From NCBI GenBank assembly GCA_937959175.1, contig CALGAS010000050.1:1-6166 (forward strand): a DNA stretch of 6,166 nucleotides, written 5' to 3'. Both the position numbers and the translations under genes were made by a program. The notes below the pieces were generated by a model. The model was not told where the DNA came from, searched no databases, and was given only the letters and a program-made list of their open reading frames with translations. Origin of the DNA: an uncultured bacterium. Lineage in GTDB: Bacteria; Planctomycetota; Planctomycetia; Pirellulales; UBA1268. Of this stretch, positions 5,965 to 6,166 are shown piece by piece; within the stretch, counting starts at the first letter, position 1; the number at the start of each line of letters is the position of its first letter.

Positions 5965-6025
5965 CCATCCTGGCCTCCGCTACGCTCGGAGAACTCCTCG
6001 CTTCGCCATCCTGGCTGCGCTCGGA
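5958..6025 (+). repeat. Two diverged copies of a GCCATCCTGGC element
   Basis: Copy A (5958-5990) and copy B (6000-6025) share GCTTCG, then CCATCCTGGC, then CGCTCGGA, with a 7-base length difference in between. Each has a small palindrome, GGCCA-tcc-TGGCC (5963-5975) in A and GCCA-tcc-TGGC (6005-6015) in B. The same GCTTCGCTCGGA-like ending recurs at 6113-6124. The first copy overlaps the end of the 57-bp array, suggesting a mosaic of small repeats rather than one element. Confidence 0.6.
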
Positions 6026-6046
6026 TTTCTACGCCGCTCGACTGGC

Positions 6047-6071
6047 ACGGGCTCACCCCTCGCGAACCCGT
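6047..6071. repeat. Imperfect stem-loop in the repeat region
   Basis: ACGGGCTC (6047-6054) and GAACCCGT (6064-6071) pair over 8 positions with one mismatch around a 9-base loop. The look (a GGG-CTC arm and a GAACCC arm) is reminiscent of the 57-bp repeat palindromes and could be a decayed third relative, but similarity is too short to be sure. Confidence 0.35.
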
Positions 6072-6091
6072 ATTCCGTTTGGGAGCGAGTT

Positions 6092-6140
6092 GGAAAAGGG
6101 TACAGGCACCTCGCTTCGCTCGGAGCCCGGCCCCTTTTCC
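6092..6140. repeat. REP-like nested inverted repeat
   Basis: Outer arms GGAAAAGGG (6092-6100) and CCCTTTTCC (6132-6140) are perfect over 9 bp. Inside, GGCACC (6105-6110) and GGAGCC (6122-6127) pair with one mismatch around the 11-base loop TCGCTTCGCTC. The layout, AAAAGGG-tacaGGCACC then GGAGCC-CCTTTT, resembles a dispersed intergenic palindrome I recall from planctomycete-type genomes; such elements are often mobilised by REP-associated tyrosine transposases. No transposase is in the window. The TTTT in the right arm could also give some transcription termination on the plus strand. Confidence 0.6.
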
Positions 6141-6150
6141 ATAGAAGCCC

Positions 6151-6166
6151 CCCGGCGCGAGCCGGG
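6151..6166. repeat. Hairpin with GCGA tetraloop at the right edge
   Basis: CCCGGC (6151-6156) and GCCGGG (6161-6166) form a perfect 6-bp stem closed by GCGA, a GNRA-type loop. The left arm is preceded by GAAGCCC (6144-6150), so the stem would lengthen if the bases beyond the edge are G-rich. It may be a terminator-like or dispersed palindrome, truncated by the window. Confidence 0.55.

Larger units (their letters stand above)
5841..6166. other. Gene-free, repeat-dense region downstream of sdhB
   Basis: These 326 bases hold no credible coding region. A plus-strand frame opens at 5881 and ends at 6144, but its start lies inside the tandem repeat, its composition is Arg/Pro/Ser-rich, and it has no ribosome-binding site. 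The content is palindromic repeats, listed separately. No tRNA-like cloverleaf and no CRISPR-type spacing were seen. Confidence 0.7.

Noticed and set aside
5881..6144. An 87-codon plus-strand frame after sdhB
   Set aside because: It begins within the 57-bp tandem repeat, repeats PSRGRLLR because of that array, and has no ribosome-binding site.

Overview
The window is high-GC bacterial DNA whose gene content and protein style suggest a planctomycete, most likely of the Pirellulales type. The reasons are the sdhC-sdhA-sdhB order with a five-helix cytochrome b558 subunit, the long SdhB of the 'NG-x-T-R-x-AC' type, and many short palindromic repeats between genes. The assignment comes from remembered family features; no search was run.

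Left part (1-1961), all on the minus strand. At the edge (1-184) is the 5' end of a probable exported protein of unknown function. After a spacer with two inverted repeats (185-374) comes a signalling protein (375-1943) with PAS, GAF and a C-terminal receiver domain. It has no visible kinase catalytic domain and no DNA-binding output. Between it and the sdh operon (1944-2133) lie two back-to-back promoter candidates, each with a TATACT -10 box.

Middle part (2134-5840), plus strand: a type B succinate:quinone oxidoreductase operon. sdhC encodes the di-heme membrane anchor with all four expected heme histidines, and sdhA the FAD subunit with its complete active site. sdhB encodes the iron-sulfur subunit but is interrupted by an in-frame TGA at codon 99, exactly where relatives carry arginine. 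The next codon is ATG. The stop leaves three of the four [2Fe-2S] cysteines on the upstream piece and the fourth on the downstream piece. Everything else in sdhB looks intact, so the candidate explanations are a fresh CGA-to-TGA change, a sequence error, readthrough, or a truly split subunit. The complex would carry electrons from succinate (SdhA) through three Fe-S clusters (SdhB) to quinone at the membrane (SdhC).

Right part (5841-6166): no credible gene. It is packed with repeats: two copies of a 57-bp unit that each contain a strong palindrome, two related copies of a GCCATCCTGGC-type element, a REP-like nested inverted repeat with GGAAAAGGG/CCCTTTTCC ends, and a GNRA-loop hairpin cut by the window edge.
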